Shown here one piece after another: positions 4,846 to 6,168 of a stretch of 6,168 bases of DNA. Below the pieces are notes generated by a model that ran no database searches, was not told the origin of the DNA, and saw only the letters and a program-made list of their open reading frames with translations. Source of the stretch: Silvimonas sp. Lineage in GTDB: Bacteria; Pseudomonadota; Gammaproteobacteria; Burkholderiales; Chitinibacteraceae. Position 1 is the stretch's first letter. Every line of letters begins with the position of its first letter. The DNA lies in the NCBI GenBank assembly GCA_030151005.1, contig JASLES010000395.1, forward strand, positions 1 through 6,168. Direction: 5' to 3'. The translations under genes and the position numbers were made by a program.

Positions 4846-6117
4846 ATGGATATCATCCGCAGCCTTGTAGGCATGCTGGTCTTGTTGTTGATCGCGTTTG
4901 CCGTGTCCAACAATCGTCGTTTGATCAAGCCGCGCGTGGTGATTGCCGCGCTGCTGACCCAGATTGCCATCGGGGCATTCATTCTGTTTGTGCCGGTGGG
5001 GAAAGACATTCTGGCCGGTGCAGCCAACGCCGTGAACACCGTGCTCGATTATGGCAGCCACGGCATCGAGTTCATGTTTGGCGGGCTGGTGAGCAAAAAG
5101 ATGTTTGAAGTGTTTGGCGACGGCGGCTTTGTATTTGCCTTTCGCGTGTTGCCAGCCATCATTTTTGTCACCGCGCTGATCTCGGTGCTCTATTACATTG
5201 GCGTCATGCGCTGGATCGTGCTGATCCTGGGCACCGTTTTCCAAAAAATTATCGGTGTCTCCAAAATCGAATCGTTTTCTGCGGCCACCACCATTTTTCT
5301 GGGCCAGAGCGAAATGCCCGCCGTGGTCAAACCCTTCGTCAAGCAAATGAACGGGCCGGAAATGTTCGCGGTCATGTCCAGCGGCATGGCGGCAGTAGCG
5401 GGCTCTGTGCTGGCCGGTTACGCCGGGCTGGGCGTGAAAATGGAATATCTGCTGGCGGCGTCGTTCATGGCCATTCCTGGCGGCCTGTTGTTTGCCAAGA
5501 TTATCTGTCCCACCACCGGCCCCAGTACGGTCGAGTTCGACAATGTCGGTTTTGATGAACATCGTCCGGCCAACGTGATTGAGGCCGCAGCCTCTGGCGT
5601 GCAAGTGGGCTTGCAGATTGCCTTTAATGTGGGCGCCATGCTGATTGCCTTCATTGGCCTGATTGCGTTGCTGGACGGCGTTGTGGGCGGCTTTTTTGGC
5701 TGGTTTGGCCACCCGCAATGGACGCTGGAGGCCCTGCTGGGCTATGCGTTTTCGCCCCTAGCCTGGCTGATCGGCGTACCGTGGGAACACGCCCAGGTGG
5801 CCGGCAATTTCCTCGGCCAGAAAATGATCCTCAATGAGTTCGTGGCCTATGTCGGACTGGCGCCTTACCTGAAAGACGCGGCCAGCGTGACCGCCGCCGG
5901 GCTGACCGTGCTGGACCCCAAAACCCTGGCCATTGTGTCGTTTGCGCTGTGTGGCTTTGCCAACTTCTCTTCCATCGCCATTCTGACGGGCGGGTTTTCC
6001 GCAGTAGCGCCAGAACGGCGCTCCGAAGTTGCCCGTTATGGCCTGCGCGTAGTGGTGGCCGGCACACTCTCCAACCTGATGAGTGCAACCATTGCCGGCA
6101 TTTTCCTGTCTTTGTAA
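4846..6117 (+). CDS. nupC: Concentrative nucleoside transporter, CNT (NupC) family
   Basis: CNT proteins are inner-membrane symporters that import nucleosides using a proton or sodium gradient. The 423-residue length fits bacterial members (about 400-425). In order I see the N-terminal nucleoside-transporter domain (about 8-80), the gate region (about 95-195) and the C-terminal domain (about 200-420), with many hydrophobic helices. Substrate-binding signatures are G153-Q154-S155-E156 followed by MPAVVKPF in the first half, and NEFVAYVGL (330-338) and ALCGFANFSSIAI (367-379) in the second; these correspond to the GQ(T/S)E, E332 and N368/S371 regions known from the Vibrio cholerae structure. 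ATG 4846 is chosen because MDIIRSLVGM leads straight into the first helix; GGGGG at 4830-4834 is a rather distant ribosome binding site. The frame is open upstream to 4603, but that extension crosses the msrP terminator and is Arg-rich. The substrate range and coupling ion cannot be read from the sequence. Confidence 0.94.
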   Translation: MDIIRSLVGMLVLLLIAFAVSNNRRLIKPRVVIAALLTQIAIGAFILFVPVGKDILAGAANAVNTVLDYGSHGIEFMFGGLVSKKMFEVFGDGGFVFAFRVLPAIIFVTALISVLYYIGVMRWIVLILGTVFQKIIGVSKIESFSAATTIFLGQSEMPAVVKPFVKQMNGPEMFAVMSSGMAAVAGSVLAGYAGLGVKMEYLLAASFMAIPGGLLFAKIICPTTGPSTVEFDNVGFDEHRPANVIEAAASGVQVGLQIAFNVGAMLIAFIGLIALLDGVVGGFFGWFGHPQWTLEALLGYAFSPLAWLIGVPWEHAQVAGNFLGQKMILNEFVAYVGLAPYLKDAASVTAAGLTVLDPKTLAIVSFALCGFANFSSIAILTGGFSAVAPERRSEVARYGLRVVVAGTLSNLMSATIAGIFLSL

Positions 6118-6137
6118 TTACGCATCCCCTTCTCGCC

Positions 6138-6142
6138 GGAGG
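6138..6142 (+). promoter_or_regulatory. Strong ribosome binding site for the next gene
   Basis: GGAGG lies five bases before the ATG at 6148. No terminator is seen in the 30 bases after the transporter stop, which favours one transcript for both genes. Confidence 0.75.
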
Positions 6143-6147
6143 CAATC

Positions 6148-6168
6148 ATGACCGACCGCAACCATCTG
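6148..6168 (+). CDS. Start of an unidentified gene, cut by the window edge
   Basis: Only seven codons are visible (MTDRNHL), so no family can be named. The ATG has an excellent ribosome binding site and follows the transporter stop by 30 bases on the same strand, so it is probably the next gene of that operon. Nucleoside-metabolism genes often follow CNT transporters, but nothing here shows that. Confidence 0.6.

Noticed and set aside
4750..5718. 322-codon open frame on the minus strand
   Set aside because: It is antisense to the transporter gene; the product is a His-, Gln- and Gly-rich low-complexity sequence, an artefact of the codon bias of the real gene.

Overview
The window looks like chromosomal DNA of a Betaproteobacterium, most likely of the Neisseriales (Chromobacteriaceae/Chitinibacteraceae type). 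The basis is the classical mraZ-rsmH-ftsL-ftsI order, proteobacterial-type protein sequences, a fairly high GC content with GC-rich third codon positions, and a Tat-exported MsrP. The assignment to order is inference. No mobile element, CRISPR array, tRNA or rRNA gene was seen.

Left half (1-3033, minus strand): the start of the dcw (division and cell wall) cluster. It reads mraZ (3033-2596), rsmH (2599-1670), ftsL (1673-1365) and ftsI (1368 to beyond position 1, 456 residues visible). All three junctions are 4-base stop/start overlaps (GTGA, GTGA, ATGA), so translation is probably coupled along the operon. Upstream of mraZ there is a sigma70-like promoter (TTGTGG-17-TATAGT). Directly after it come three exact GTGGG repeats with a 10-base period, the expected operator for MraZ autorepression. 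The promoter's -35 hexamer lies in the loop side of a hairpin followed by nine Ts on the minus strand, so the same DNA also looks like an intrinsic terminator.

Middle (3034-3618): an AT-rich divergent intergenic region with a consensus TATAAT on the plus strand and three copies of TTAAGT/ACTTAA. It is followed by a small plus-strand gene (3322-3501) for a 59-residue protein with two predicted membrane helices and a basic loop; I do not recognise its family.

Right half (3619-6168, plus strand): msrP (3619-4563) encodes the Tat-exported molybdopterin subunit of the periplasmic methionine sulfoxide reductase and ends at a strong intrinsic terminator (4612-4645). Its usual membrane partner msrQ does not follow it. 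Next, after a leader of about 200 bases with an inverted repeat, comes a concentrative nucleoside transporter (CNT/NupC family, 4846-6117). The first seven codons of another gene start 30 bases further on behind a strong ribosome binding site, probably in one operon with the transporter. 

Functionally the window joins three unrelated jobs: septal cell wall synthesis with its own regulator, repair of oxidised periplasmic proteins, and nucleoside uptake. The most interesting parts are the compact mraZ control region, the small membrane protein, the TTAAGT repeats and the msrP gene without msrQ.
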